Positions 1 to 13,200 of a stretch of DNA of 64,000 nt are shown one piece after another. The position numbers and the translations under genes are program-made. Under the pieces are notes generated by a model. It searched no databases. It was given only the letters and a program-made list of their open reading frames with translations, and was not told the origin of the DNA. Position 1 is the first letter of the stretch, and every line of letters starts with the position of its first letter. Location: contig NW_024753828.1 of assembly GCF_018991925.1 (NCBI RefSeq), forward strand, positions 2,714,014 to 2,778,013, in the 5' to 3' direction. The DNA comes from Homarus americanus. Its lineage: Eukaryota > Arthropoda > Malacostraca > Decapoda > Nephropidae.

Positions 1-1467
1 TACAGTACTGTACATTAGATGTAAAATTGCTCTGTCACAATAACAGATACTGTATACCACAAAAATACCAGACATTTAAACTTTACATTGATGAAATCAG
101 AAGCTGGGGTATGGGGGGGAATCTTTTCTTAAATTGTCCTTTTTCTTTTAAATTTTAGCCATTACTTTTATTTGTTTCATGATTTTATTCGTTTGGTTAG
201 GATAAATGTGTAGGTTTGTTATGGTCTTTTTAGAATTTTTCTAGCATGTACAGTTTGGCTATAAGTGATTTTGAAATAAAAAATCCATCAACAGCAGTTC
301 ACACAAACAACAGTTACAAGTTTCAATAAGTAAATACTGAAGAAAATATTGTAAAACTAGTAAAAAAATAAATTTTACAGGTGAATATTACTGCACGTTG
401 GATGGCAGGTGTGCGGAAGGAACAACGGAAGAAAGTTTAAAGGAAAAGTGCACAACTGGGAGACTACTGAAGTGTTCAAGCCTCATGCTAGGAGGGGTTG
501 CCATATACTGTACCATATATAATTACAATAGTGTTAGATTACCATCAGAGAGAACAGTTCGAGGAGTGAAGTGCCCAAATCTTACTCATCAATCATAATC
601 ACTCGATCTTTGGTGAATTTTTCTCTTTTGAGTGAAGTGAGAATGGTGTCTGTACCAATTAGACAAGAATAAAAATTGACACAAATATCAGTCATGGAGC
701 TCGAGTGTTAATAAGGAGCTAACAATTGTGGCATGACCTCTCTTACGTGAAATAGAAGGAAAGATTAAGAAGAGGGGAAAAAGATAATTAAGAAGGGGAG
801 GAAAGAAGACTAAAAAGAAGAGGAAGGAAGAGAGGCTAAGAAGAGAAAGAAAGAATACTGTACAAAGAAAAGGGAGAAATACCAAGAAGAAACACTATAT
901 GTCAACACTACTGTATAACACAATGTCACTGTTTAATAAAGAGGTACAATATATGTTGTCTGTTTGCTTCATTACTATTATTATTAAGAAGAATGAGAAG
1001 TTACCATTACAGTAACAACATTAAGTTACACATTAATATTTAAATAAAATTAATCGTTTTTTAATACAGTACAATGTGCTTAGAGGAATTATTAGGTGTT
1101 CTAATGGAACTTGGTGTGGCTGTACCTACAAATGCTACTGCCAGTGTATAGATTGTGGGTTCGTATTGGAAACAGTAAATCATAATATATATTAGATGTA
1201 GTAGGTTTCTATGAAATGTGCTCAGAAGAATATATTAGTGTTGAACTTATGCCCGATGTGTTGTTTGCCAATGTTATGTATACACCATCATAGAGATTTT
1301 TGCGTGATTTTTCCCCATTATCTCTGTGCAACACTGTCATCTTTATGCCAGGTTAGCATAAAGAGAGAAATGCAAGTACTGAACCCTTTAATTAAGATAA
1401 GTTGAATTTCTGGTGTGAATTTAGATGATGGAGAATTGGAAAAAAGGAAACTCTTCCAGTAACAGTA
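1..1467. other. No gene seen; AT-rich intergenic DNA
   Basis: AT-rich sequence with many TACAGTA/TACTGTA words. A purine-rich tract of GAAGA-type runs lies at about 757-880. The open frames here are short and show no recognisable protein pattern or splice structure. Confidence 0.6.
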
Positions 1468-1783
1468 TACAGGAGGTCCCAGGGTTACGGACATCCAACT
1501 TACAAACATCTGCCATTACGAACAAGGTCCCATAAAGTTAAACTTTAAATTTACAGTATGTTTACCTGATAACTTTTTTGTACCTTCGTTTACTGTATTT
1601 TGTCATTCTATTTCTTCTTTTCTCTTAAATTAAGTTATTTTAGATGTATATAAGGACTTGGAATATGATATAGTGGAATTTTAAACATTGTTCTCTAAGT
1701 ACAGTAAGCACATAAGGTATGTGGTTCAACTTAAGAATGTCCGTAGGAACAGAACTTGTACATAACCCAGGGACTGTCTGTAG
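1468..1783. mobile_element. MITE-like inverted-repeat element
   Basis: The left end (TACAGGAGGTCCCAGGGTTA) and the reverse complement of the right end (CTACAGACAGTCCCTGGGTTA) match imperfectly and enclose about 300 bp without coding capacity. The ends resemble those of the element at 19842-20131, so both probably belong to one non-autonomous DNA transposon family. The exact boundary and target duplication are uncertain. Confidence 0.55.
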
Positions 1784-1866
1784 AGGTTTAGTTCTTATAA
1801 CCCTGTGAGTCCACGTGCAATAGTGCAAATACCAGAACATCAAACCTCAACATAGATAATAGGCAC

Positions 1867-1959
1867 ATGGGGAACAGCAACAAAAACATCAAAATATATT
1901 TTTTTTAGATAATGGGGAACAGCGACAAAAACATCAAAATATATTTTTTTTTAGATAAT
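1867..1959. repeat. Tandem duplication of a 45-bp unit
   Basis: Two nearly identical 45-bp copies start at 1867 and 1912, each beginning ATGGGGAACAGC and ending in a T-rich tract followed by AGATAA. They differ by one substitution and the length of the T run. Confidence 0.85.
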
Positions 1960-2689
1960 CATGATTAAATTAGAGTAATTTATTTTCCACATATTGTATC
2001 TCCATAACTCACAAATCAATTACAATAAAACTGGTCTCAAAAGATAGTAAATTTAGTCTAATTTAAGCACATGTAAACAAATATCAAACTGGGACTATCT
2101 TAAAAAAATTATATCGATGTATTTGTCACTGTTCTTCCAAACATTTCAGAAGTGTCATAACTATGCTGAAATTTATTTCATGAATAGCACAAATTCCTTT
2201 AACATTAAATAAATTACATTTCTTCAACAACTTCATAAACACATATTAGTGCTTAGGATATTCTTGTTAACTTTTGTGTAAACAAATCAGAAATCATGTG
2301 CAAAACTAGTACAATACAGTATTGTACAGTAATTCCTTTACCTTGCTTAATTATACCCAGCATGAGCAACATATAAAAGTGGCTATTTTCTTAGCACACA
2401 CAAAACCTAATGCCTTTTATGGTTAGCCCCCCAAGCAAAGTAAAAAATAAAATAAAAATATAATGGAAAACGGATTCAAAACAATAGTCCATAAATCCGC
2501 AGGAAGATAAACTTCTGAATGAATTTAAGTAAATTTTATTGCCTTGTATCCCTGAAAATTATTTTATAATGCCTCAAGTTGATCTCATTCACATTGTATG
2601 TTAGTTAAAATTAGTATTACAGTTCTAATTCATTATTGAACATTAGTGTGGCCCATTACAAGAAATATTAATAACTTAGTTGAGAAGTC

Positions 2690-3390
2690 CTGCTGATGAG
2701 CAGGCATCAACAACAACTTTTTATGGCCATTTCCCATACTTGCATAAGTAAGCTATAATTACCTGATAGCAGCTCTCCATGCTTTACTCTGTCTTGCACC
2801 CTGTCTTCTCAGGTTCTTAAATCTTAAGTAATTTCTTAACCCCCCGTCATTCTTGACCTACCCCTAACTCTCATTACTTCCGCATTTCTTCAACCAATTT
2901 GTCTCGTCCATTCTTTTTACATGCCCAAACCATCTCAGCCTACCTCTGCAAAATTTCCCAATCCTATCAATACCCAGCCACTTTCCTCACTCTGAACAGG
3001 TTTCCTATCTTTCAGTGTCACATTGAATATCTACCTCACCATTCTCATTTCAGCTGATTCAAGCTTGATTATGCTATCCTTTTTAACTACCATGTTTCAG
3101 TATCATGCAACAACACACTTCTCAAGCCAGTTGCATATATTTTCCTTTCAATAAAGGCAACAACTCCCTAAACTTCCTCCAGCCACTTTTGACTCATGAA
3201 ACTGAGCTACTGTAGCTTCAATACTGCCTCCAACACTGATTCCGTCACCTACGTAGCTCAACCCAACAACACAGTTGAGTTTCTCCTGCCTTGATAGGGC
3301 CAGTTGTTACCCTCCATCATCCTACTGCACTGCAACTCTTGTGGACCCACTTCCTACATTCACTAGTGGGTCTAATTTCAGTTCTGTATA
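2690..3390 (-). mobile_element. Decayed LINE reverse transcriptase tail
   Basis: The minus-strand translation around 2870-2975 gives a broken peptide containing RGRLRWFGHVKRMDETNW. This resembles the conserved C-terminal region after the polymerase domain in RTE-type and related LINEs (RLRWxGHVxRM). Stops and frame changes abound, so it is a fossil. The limits are approximate and the clade is inferred from this one motif. Confidence 0.45.
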
Positions 3391-4296
3391 TAATTCCCCT
3401 CATAAAGCATTATAATTTTATCAAAGTATTAAATAAATAATCTTCTAATATCTTAAAAACTGACAATAAACCAAAGTAAATGATCATGTCACTCAAAAAT
3501 AATACAGCTTAAACAAGAGTTGGGTCCAGTATGGATGTGATGTCAACTGAGGGTTGAAACTGTCAGGTGTTCCTGCCTTCATTCCCTGGAGGAGATCAAG
3601 CGGTCTCCCCACCACCAACCATCTATATCATAAACATTTTCCTTTGTCACTACATCTATACTTCATTTTTTGCATCAACAAGCCCCCTGAGGAACATCAC
3701 TTAACCCCACCTCATGCTACAACCAGCAAGCACAATTTTCCACCAATCACACTACCTACCCATACAACTACAAAATATATTTATGTTTCTTAGCATACAC
3801 CAACTCACACTGTCTATGGACCCACTAAAGGCTGGGAGTGATGCTCACAAATTTTCTTTACCACTGAAGAGGGTTCTGTACTATAACCATTTTACTTTAC
3901 ATAGGTCTACTAAAATGTTAAAATCTTGTGCAAAGTGTCTTCTGTAAAGTATTTTGCGTCATTATGTCAAGTACAGTATGGAATTGCTACACACCGAGTC
4001 AATCTACAACTAAACAACATTTTAGTGTTACACCTGTAGGGAGTAATCTGTTTGTTTCACATAGAAAACTCACAAGAGATAATGGATAGGCTCCATTCCT
4101 TTCAGGCTTCTTTCTCTTCATTACAGTAATATGCTCCATGGCTAACTCCTCAAAAGTACCTAATGTTAAGGAAAAAAACCCTGCTGAGGTAATGCCAGGA
4201 TTATTACAAGAATTTTCCTTGCTGAGCAGTATACTAGACAGAACTACCTCAAGTGTAACATTTTAATCTGCTGTTTCTTCACATACATCCTGAACT

Positions 4297-7200
4297 TTAA
4301 CCAGAATTTACATCTTGTTCTTGAAGTTTAGTGTTCTTCCGTTTTCTTCGATTCTTTATGTCTGAGAGTTTCTCATAGGCTTCCTGGATCTCCATAAATC
4401 TTTTATGAGCTTCATCCTTGTTTTCAAATGAGTGCCTGTCAAATGGATTAAAACAAATATATCAAGCAAACACATGTAATTGTGTGTAATGCCCCCAAAA
4501 ATTTGCCTGATATACAGTAAAGTGAATTCTACACAAGAGGGTATCAATTAAAATAAAGAGTGGGTGAAGTGTATGGGAGGATATACTAAACATGATAGAT
4601 GGTATCAAGAAAATGATGAAAGATAAGTTTGGGAGGAGATATTGAACAAGGCTGGAAGTATCTAAGTGAGACTGAGTGAGGTGTGTGGGGAGAGGTACTG
4701 AACAAGATTGAAGGTAGTGAGGAGAAAATGAGTGCACAATGATGTATGAGACTAGTTTCTTGACAAGATAAATTTGCATGAGCTTTACTAAGGAAGAAAT
4801 GTTACAGCACACAAATTTTCATGTAAAGGAACAAAGATGTACAAACAGATTATATGAAACAAGAATTAAAGTTAATTACTTCTTAAAAACAATAAAAAAA
4901 GGCATCACATTTTAAATGCATACCACACACATATACTATATACAACCCTCTAACCATGCCTAAGAGAATGAACTCTAGACAGTGGTCATGAACTGGAAGT
5001 TCAAAGTTTTATCAACTGATATTAAACATAATTTCCTCCATAAAATATTAAATACTGTATGGCAAATTGTCTGTTATCTGGTACAAGAGATACCAAAATC
5101 CTTGAGAAAATGGTAAACACCTAATTCCTCATCCCATATTATCCCTTAGGAAACTGGCCAGGCTCTGGAATTTCAAACTTGTGCACACTGAGTGAAATGC
5201 CACTAATGTTTACAAGTTATCATAGCTCCCACATGCTTCCTAAGATAGTTTACTCTCAAAGCCCCACATATTTCCTCAGGTTCGTTCCTTTAATCTTAAT
5301 AATATGAACAGGTTTACACCCTCAAATCTGGGACCCTTGTGACTAAGGGCCATATTGAAGATTGTGAAGCATAGAGTATCCCTATAAGCTATCACTACCA
5401 CAAGGAATGTCTATACTGTCGGTGTATTATGTATTCTAGATTGCTCAAACCATATGAATTGCTCCATGGCTGCCAACATGTAAATAAGGGCAGTGTTTTT
5501 ATTATTGGTATGCTCATTTCTCCATTAATATCACTCTGCACAAGAATTACCATAGAAGAAAATCAATTTAAAATTAATTCTACACAAGAAGAACCTCGAG
5601 TTCATCCTAATCCAATGATTATCAAAAACTTAAAAAAAAAACTTCCTTATTAACCTTTGGAAGGGGTGCGCAGGTTAACAAGCAACATTAGGAAGAGAAC
5701 ACAACAAAAAAGGAATACCAAAAGAACCTAAGGAACCAAATGTAACGACTCTTATAGCTGGACACGTCTGCCAAGCTGAGAATTCCCATCTAAGTAGCCA
5801 CTTCCAATTCAATTAACAGTTGTAGAATATCCATTCTGGTAAAATAAATTTTGTCTCAGTATTTGGAAGCTGACAACCTTATCAAATTTTCTGGTGTACG
5901 AGAGTAATGCTGATTCATTTTGAATTATTAATTCCCAAGGAAATTAACATTATTTCCCCAAATTGAGGTCTAGTATAGTACAGATGATGACTGTTATATG
6001 ATAAATCTATATAGGATCGACCAGTTTTACGCCGGTCGCTACCTGAATCCTTTTCCTGCATTGTCACTGCTATGAAAATGTGATGTGCAATAACTCACAA
6101 TATTCCGAGATATGACGCAATCTCGGAATGGCGTAATGCGTGCGACCCACGCGGGATGCTCAACCCACTGTTTGAGAACCACATGTGCCCCTCAGAGGGA
6201 TTTAATGCAGCCCTCGACAATTAATAGAAGTAAACCCTCGAAAATCCGGACCCGGGAAATCCAGATTTCGGAAGAACCGGACAAAAAATTAGAGGGTTCC
6301 GGGCTAAGAAGCCTCCTAGAAGTTTCCCCAAGAAACATTCCCAAACCAGAGCAAAGAACATTTTAGGCCCGTGGGCGCTGCTTGACCCATCAGTTGCTTG
6401 GACACAGGTGCCCGAGGAGGTGGGAAACATAAACAGAGTTGACAATTGTAGCTTGTGGGAATATTATTTCATTCACTCTAGTAATGATACAATGTTTCTT
6501 ATTACAGTATGTTATCATAGGTAAATACATGGTTTACATACGGTAATTTGTTTAGCACTACAATAGTACTGTATTTTTGGTGTTTCTTATATCATTTATT
6601 ATTCGCCGGAAAATCCGGACAATCGGCTTTTCTGGACAAGTGGTCCCCCCCCCCCTTTTTAGTCTGGATTTTCGAAGGTTCACTGTATAATTAATATTAC
6701 TGTACTCCATACTTTATAGAAATATAATACATAAACAAATACCATTCTGTAAAAGGTGTTCTGATTAAGATTCCTTCTTTAAGTTTACAATACAGTATTA
6801 CCCCGCTTTACACGGTTTCACTTTCCCCGATTTCTCATGATTTCTCATTTACGTGGTACCTTGCCAGAACCGGACTTTCACTGGACTTTCACTTTCCGCG
6901 GTGCATCTACTCATATACGCAGTGAAGTATAATTGTTTTTATTTTTTTTATTTAGCTCATAAAATTCATACAAATTACTCGACCAGAATATAATTTACAT
7001 TGCTGGAATTCTTACAATATGATGATCATTTTGAATATAAACATCATGGATTTTGCATTAGACATACAAATTTTAGATCTACTGTAATGTAATAATTTGG
7101 TTTACACAAAGCAAATATTTTATCCTTTGTGCAGAATATATGAAGTTTACATTCAAAATATTCCCTGACCTGCAAGGAATCCAGAAATGTCAATTATATT

Positions 7201-10200
7201 ATCCTAACTTTAGTCTGAGTTATTATTTATTACTAAAAATGTAAATATACTATTTTCTCCCAAAGCTTCTCTGGTAGGGAGGGAGGGACCGACCCAGCTA
7301 GGGCGGAGTATTTTGATTGACAGATAGTGTCCTTGAAGAATATTTCTTTGTTTATTTACTGAAGATATATGTTTTAGCTCATAAAATTCATACAAATTAC
7401 CCGGCCAGAATATAATTTACATTGCTGGAATTCTTACAATATGATGATCATTTTGAATATAAACATCATGGATTTTGCATTAGACATACAAATTTTAGAT
7501 CTAATGTAATAATTTGGTTTACACAAAGCAAATATTTTATCTTTTGTGCAAAATATATGAAGTTTACATTCAAAATATTCCCTGACCTGCAAGGAATCCA
7601 GAAATGTCAATTATATTATCCTAACTTTAGTCTGAGGTATTATTTATTACTAAACGTTAAAATCTAGTGTTTCACCCAAACATTTCTCAGAGAGGTAGGA
7701 GCTAGTGAGCTGGGAAGAGGGGGGGGGGGATTTGAGTCCATTATTTGAATGGACATTAACCTGGCAACTGTATTTCTCTTAAATATTAATTGTGTGAGCA
7801 TACCATCATAAAATTTAGATGTTATTTTTACTACAACATAGGTATTGTGTCGGAAAAAGTGGAGTTTGGGGGTCGGGCCAGTCTCTATTGGAATTATTCC
7901 CATATGTTCTGTTGTTCACTTTACGCGGTTTTCACTTTCCGCGGTACCCTGTGGGTTCAAGGGGTACTACTGTACATGGTTAATACTTAATAATCAATGT
8001 TATTAATGTTTATATTATTTACTACGCTTATTCACCTTAACGTCAATGTGCGGCCCTCATCACACAGTTGCCCATCTAATGTGGCCCACCCATGCAAAAA
8101 GATTGAGCATGATGTGTACCGTAATTTTCAGCTTGGAAGACGCTGCATCGTGGAAGACGCACCCTGATTTTGGAAATGTAATTCTAGGAAAACCCTTTTT
8201 GTACTTACTAACCGACACCAGTGAAACCGTCTACAGCCCTTTTGGCACAAGTACACACACCTCTTTGAATATCATTACTTAGAACTGCTTATCAGTCGTC
8301 ATTTTCATCAATTAAAAAAAAATCTGTATAAGAAGGTGAAATCTTTAATACAGCACTCATTTTCTACATCTGGTCACCTCCGTGTCAAGCGGGCTGTAGT
8401 GTTTACATTCTTTCTCTTGTTTTTATCGGGATGAGAACGACATGAAATATTTTCCAACAGTAGAAGGTAAGCAAATGTATACATGTATATCAACGTCTAA
8501 AGAAAACAAAAAATATTTATTTAAAAACAAAAAATTGAAAGTAAAAATTAGTTGAATTAAAATTTTTGGTGTGAAGAAACAAAAATTCCTGCACTTTGAG
8601 ACCAGCAGACAACCTTTCGCAATCCCTCAATAGATGGCGCTGCCGCACCACTGCCATTAGCAAACAAACCGCACAGCAGCAAGGGTTGTGTAACTGCAGC
8701 CGTTTATTTTTTACCTACTGAGTAAGTAAATAATCGTATTTTTCGCAGTACATCAACAATATTAGTTAAATCAATTGTTTTATAGTACTGTATAGAGAAT
8801 ACTTTTAATTGTTAAGTACTGTAATGAGGTAACAGTCTTTGTAAGGGGCTGATTTCAGTTGACCCTAAGAAAACTTCTGCTACAACTAATCAACTAGCGT
8901 CCTGGAAGACGCATGGTAATTTTCAAGGTATATTCTTGTAATAAAATGTGCGTCTTCCAAGCCGAAAAATATGGTATAAGTGGAAAGTGAATGTGTGTGA
9001 AAGTGGTGGGCTAATAGCTGCATGGCTGACTGGTTATCCCAGTCGCTGCATTTATTGTTACTTGTAAAGAAACAATAAAAGTTGTGGAAAAACATTACAA
9101 TACTTTTATGTGGTTTAGAAATAAATAAAATGCGATATAAATCAAGAAAATAAAGAGTATGGGTGTGTATGTGTGAGAGGTAAGCATGTGTGGTGGTGGT
9201 TATAGCCAAGCCCTTGGTTATAAACTACCTGGCGGACTCATCAGCAGCCTCGTATATAGTTACAGTACTTGTATTGAAACTATTAAAGTTGTGGAAAAAT
9301 CATAACTACTCTAATGTGGCTTAGAAATATAGAAAATAAAAAACTGTAAAATAAAATAAATGAAGAGCATCGGTGTGTATACTGTACAGTAAGTGGGAAG
9401 CGAGTGTGTGTTGAGGCAGTGGGTTCCTGGGCTGTGATCCCTCCCGACACAGCTAGCGCAGTAGCCACAAATCTGTGAATCAATTGCTTGACTGCCTGAA
9501 CTGTTTTCTTCAATTAGAGAATGGTTTAAGTGTGGAAGGAGCTATTTTTTTAAATAAGATATGTTCTATTGTATTACAGTATATGATATGCTATGTATTG
9601 ATTTTATTGTTTATCATACTAACAAATATGGAATCAATAAATTACTTAACAGAGGTCAAAGGACGTGCATCCATCACGATAGCTGGACGGGTGACTGATC
9701 GCGAAGCACGAGTCTTGAGACAGAGACTACTGTACGTGTGAGCCGAGGTGCCAATTAAACAAATATCTAATACTGTATAAATTATTTCGTCCAGCCTGGA
9801 CATTCAAAATATACAGCAAAAATTAAGAATGTAGAGGAGCTTCATCCGGGGTTCAAGGGTTAACCCTTAAGCCCCGGGTCAGGGTGTCATACTTCCCCAC
9901 CCAGGTAAATCGAGAGAAATCAACTTTTCCCCCCCAAAATTTTTACCTTTTTTAAATGATAAAAAAATTAAAAGTAAGAAAAACTATATATTGACCCTCT
10001 AGAAACTTCCCTGGCAGCACAGAGGGAGGGAGGGGGAAGGGAGATAAGGGGACAGCTTGTTAACGGCCAGCACTCGTGGTCAACTATGCACTTAGCAACT
10101 ATTTTGGGCTTGCCTTTGTCTCTGGGATTGCCAGTATTGCATATATTAACTGATTATAATACAGTACTCATTTCCAATAAATAATTCATTTAGAATTTAT

Positions 10201-13200
10201 TTTATTTGCATTATTTTTCATAAAAACAGCTCGGCGACACACACGCAGTCTGTCGCCAGGCTGTCTTTGTGTTTGGTAGAGCAAGTAGTGCATAGAAATA
10301 ATTATTGGAATAATAATTCCACAAATAAATACATTTATAATATAATCATAACATTATTTTCCAGTAATACTACACTACAATACAACTATACTACTTTTAG
10401 CAATACTGTATTACTTTGATACAACATGATAAAATGGACAAACAATGAAAATGAAAAAAAAAAACATAAGTAGGCAATTATGTTCAGGAAGTTTCCCTGT
10501 GGGCAAGTGTGTGGCGTGACAGGCAAATAGTCACAGTGGAACATGATAACCCGTGCTGGGCATTTAAACAGTGGCGGGAAAAGGCGCACGTTCTGGAACG
10601 TCACCCGGGGCCCGCCAGTCAGGCATTCTGGAGAGTCACCCAGGGCGTAAGGGTTAAATATTACTATCTTGGTTTTAATCACGGCTTTCATCAACCTTCA
10701 ATATGTAAGACTTTGCAGACTTTTGGTGGAAAATAAGTTTGTTGAATAAAGCGGAAAATATGGTACATCTTCAGGGGGCCCCTCAAGTTCGCAGATTTTT
10801 ATTTCGCGGTCCTCTATTATTCACGGATGACACCCTGGATGTACCCAAATGTCTGTGGGTAGTTTTAAAGTTGCCGTCATTTTCGCGGCTGGGACAGGGA
10901 GCCATTCGTTCTAGAGACAGTAATTTTCTTTACCTGTATTGTAAATATGTATGTGTGTGTCTACACACAAACACACACACACACATATACAGTACATACA
11001 ATACAGGCAGGTAAAAGAAATAATCGTCCTAAGGGCAAACACGTAAAGGGAATACCCATTTCTTTGAACACATGTACCCCCTCGGTCTGCAAAAGTTTTT
11101 CACGGATTTAGCGATTCACGGCCATTTTGAGAACCTAAACCCCCATGAATTTGGGGAGTCACTCTGTACTTTTTATATCTAAAGAATGGATATTGTCTTT
11201 ATTTTGTTATTCACAAAGTAATACAAACATTCAACTGAGTTTGTGTGAGGGAGCAAAAGTTGACATACCGGTAGCCATATATAGTTTCAAGGGTCTGTAC
11301 CTGTACATTACTCTCAAAATGTCTCCAACAATGCCAAAGAAGAATGCCAGGGGTAAGAGAAAGCATGTCATATGCAGCTATAGGAACTTTACATATGAAA
11401 GTGACTAGGCAAAGTTACAAAAGTTTTATGCACTTTTCATGCTGTATAATTTCTTTGATTTAAACAGCATTTCTTATTTTACTGTAGTGATAATATTGTA
11501 ATATCTATTGTTTTCTGTACTGTATTATCAAAGAATCTCAAAAATCATTCCCCTTAGAAACTTGAAATCTTAGAAATCTAGCACCACCAATCATCCAAAT
11601 GTGCCATATAACAGTGTTTACTATATGCATTTAATGATAACTTACCGATCTGGGTGCCATTCTTTTGCCAGCTTCCTGTAGGCAGATGAAATTTCATCCT
11701 GAGTAGCTCCTGACGTTAGACCTAAAACCTGCAGAATGTATATATTGTAAGAAATATGGAAAAGATCCTGGTATCACATTTTATAACAAAACATTGATTG
11801 CACAACTCCTGTACTATATCACTAATCTTGTAGAATGGCACTCTTGTTGATGTGACTGGGACTATAATACACCAGAATCTAATAAAAACCAGGAAACCAG
11901 AGATCACATATATGCCATCTAAACTGAAAACCCCTAAAAAAGGGGCTCCCACTATTGACTCAACTGTTCAAGGTTAATAGTTTGGAGTCTCCCAATGCCA
12001 CACCTTTGTGCTTGTGTTCTACATACCAAACGAGCTAGAAACAAGCTAGAAAATGGGTAACACTCTCAACCACCCTTCAGCTCATCTTCAACAACCAAAG
12101 ATAGAATGGAAGGATCTGTGTTACTGACCCCTTAAGGGCTGCAGTTGAGTTTCCTGGTTTTTACTGGATTTCTATCATTAAAATTCAGTTATACAAGTGG
12201 AGGAGTCCTAGGAATCAATTTGGTGACACATTACATGAGTGGGGAAGATCTACTGTGCCAGTTATAAAAGTTAGATGGAATAAATTATTGGTACATCAGT
12301 GTAACAAATTTGAATTATTGTCTATAATTAAACAACAGCAGCTGGAACAGCAATCTCCCAAATAAAAGGTGAACGTGTTACACCTGGCACAGCTCTTCAG
12401 TTCTTTATTCTCAACTCCTATATAGTATATTAAACCAACTACAATCCTGGGAAAGCAACAGTCTTCACAACAATGAAAGCACAAAACAAATTCAATAGCT
12501 ACTTTTAGTTTTAGCTGCTACAGAGATACTCCTGAATAATTTCCAGTGACAAACATAAGCAAAAACATGATTTCCATACCCTCACCATGTTTCAAATTGA
12601 TGGGAAAAAATAAACATACGTGAATTTTTTTTTATTACAATGCATTATTAATTTTATAGGAAAATTTCTCAAGACCCTTCCCAGGTGTCTCTTTAAGACT
12701 CTTCCCCACTGTCAAGAAACACTCTTGGGACCAGAGGATCCTGTAGTGGCATCCAACTGGTAAAAAACAGTAGAAATTAACTTTTTGGTTGATTTGGTTC
12801 AAATTTGGACACCAACAGCTTGCCTGCACCTTCTTTCACAAGGCAATACAGTACAGTATATATTATAGATGACAGAGGGCCCAGTAAAATTTCAAGGCCG
12901 TGAGTGTGCATACCACCAGTTCTGCGATAAGTATGAGTGTGGGAGGAATGTTTCCCATGTCCTGAACCAAGATGTGCAGATTAGCAGTGCCTGACAGTCC
13001 AGACATGCCCGGACTAGGGGCCAGGCAAGTGATTTTTCATGACCATGTGCCCAGCACTTGCCCAGAGGACAAGTTTATATTTTGAAAGGAAATACAGTAC
13101 CTAGACAGGAATTTGTCAGGTGCTGAGTGACCCCTACCTCACCTCCACATTAAGCCACCAGCTAGTCAGTCAGTGTCAAATTGTCAACCTTCCAGGGACC

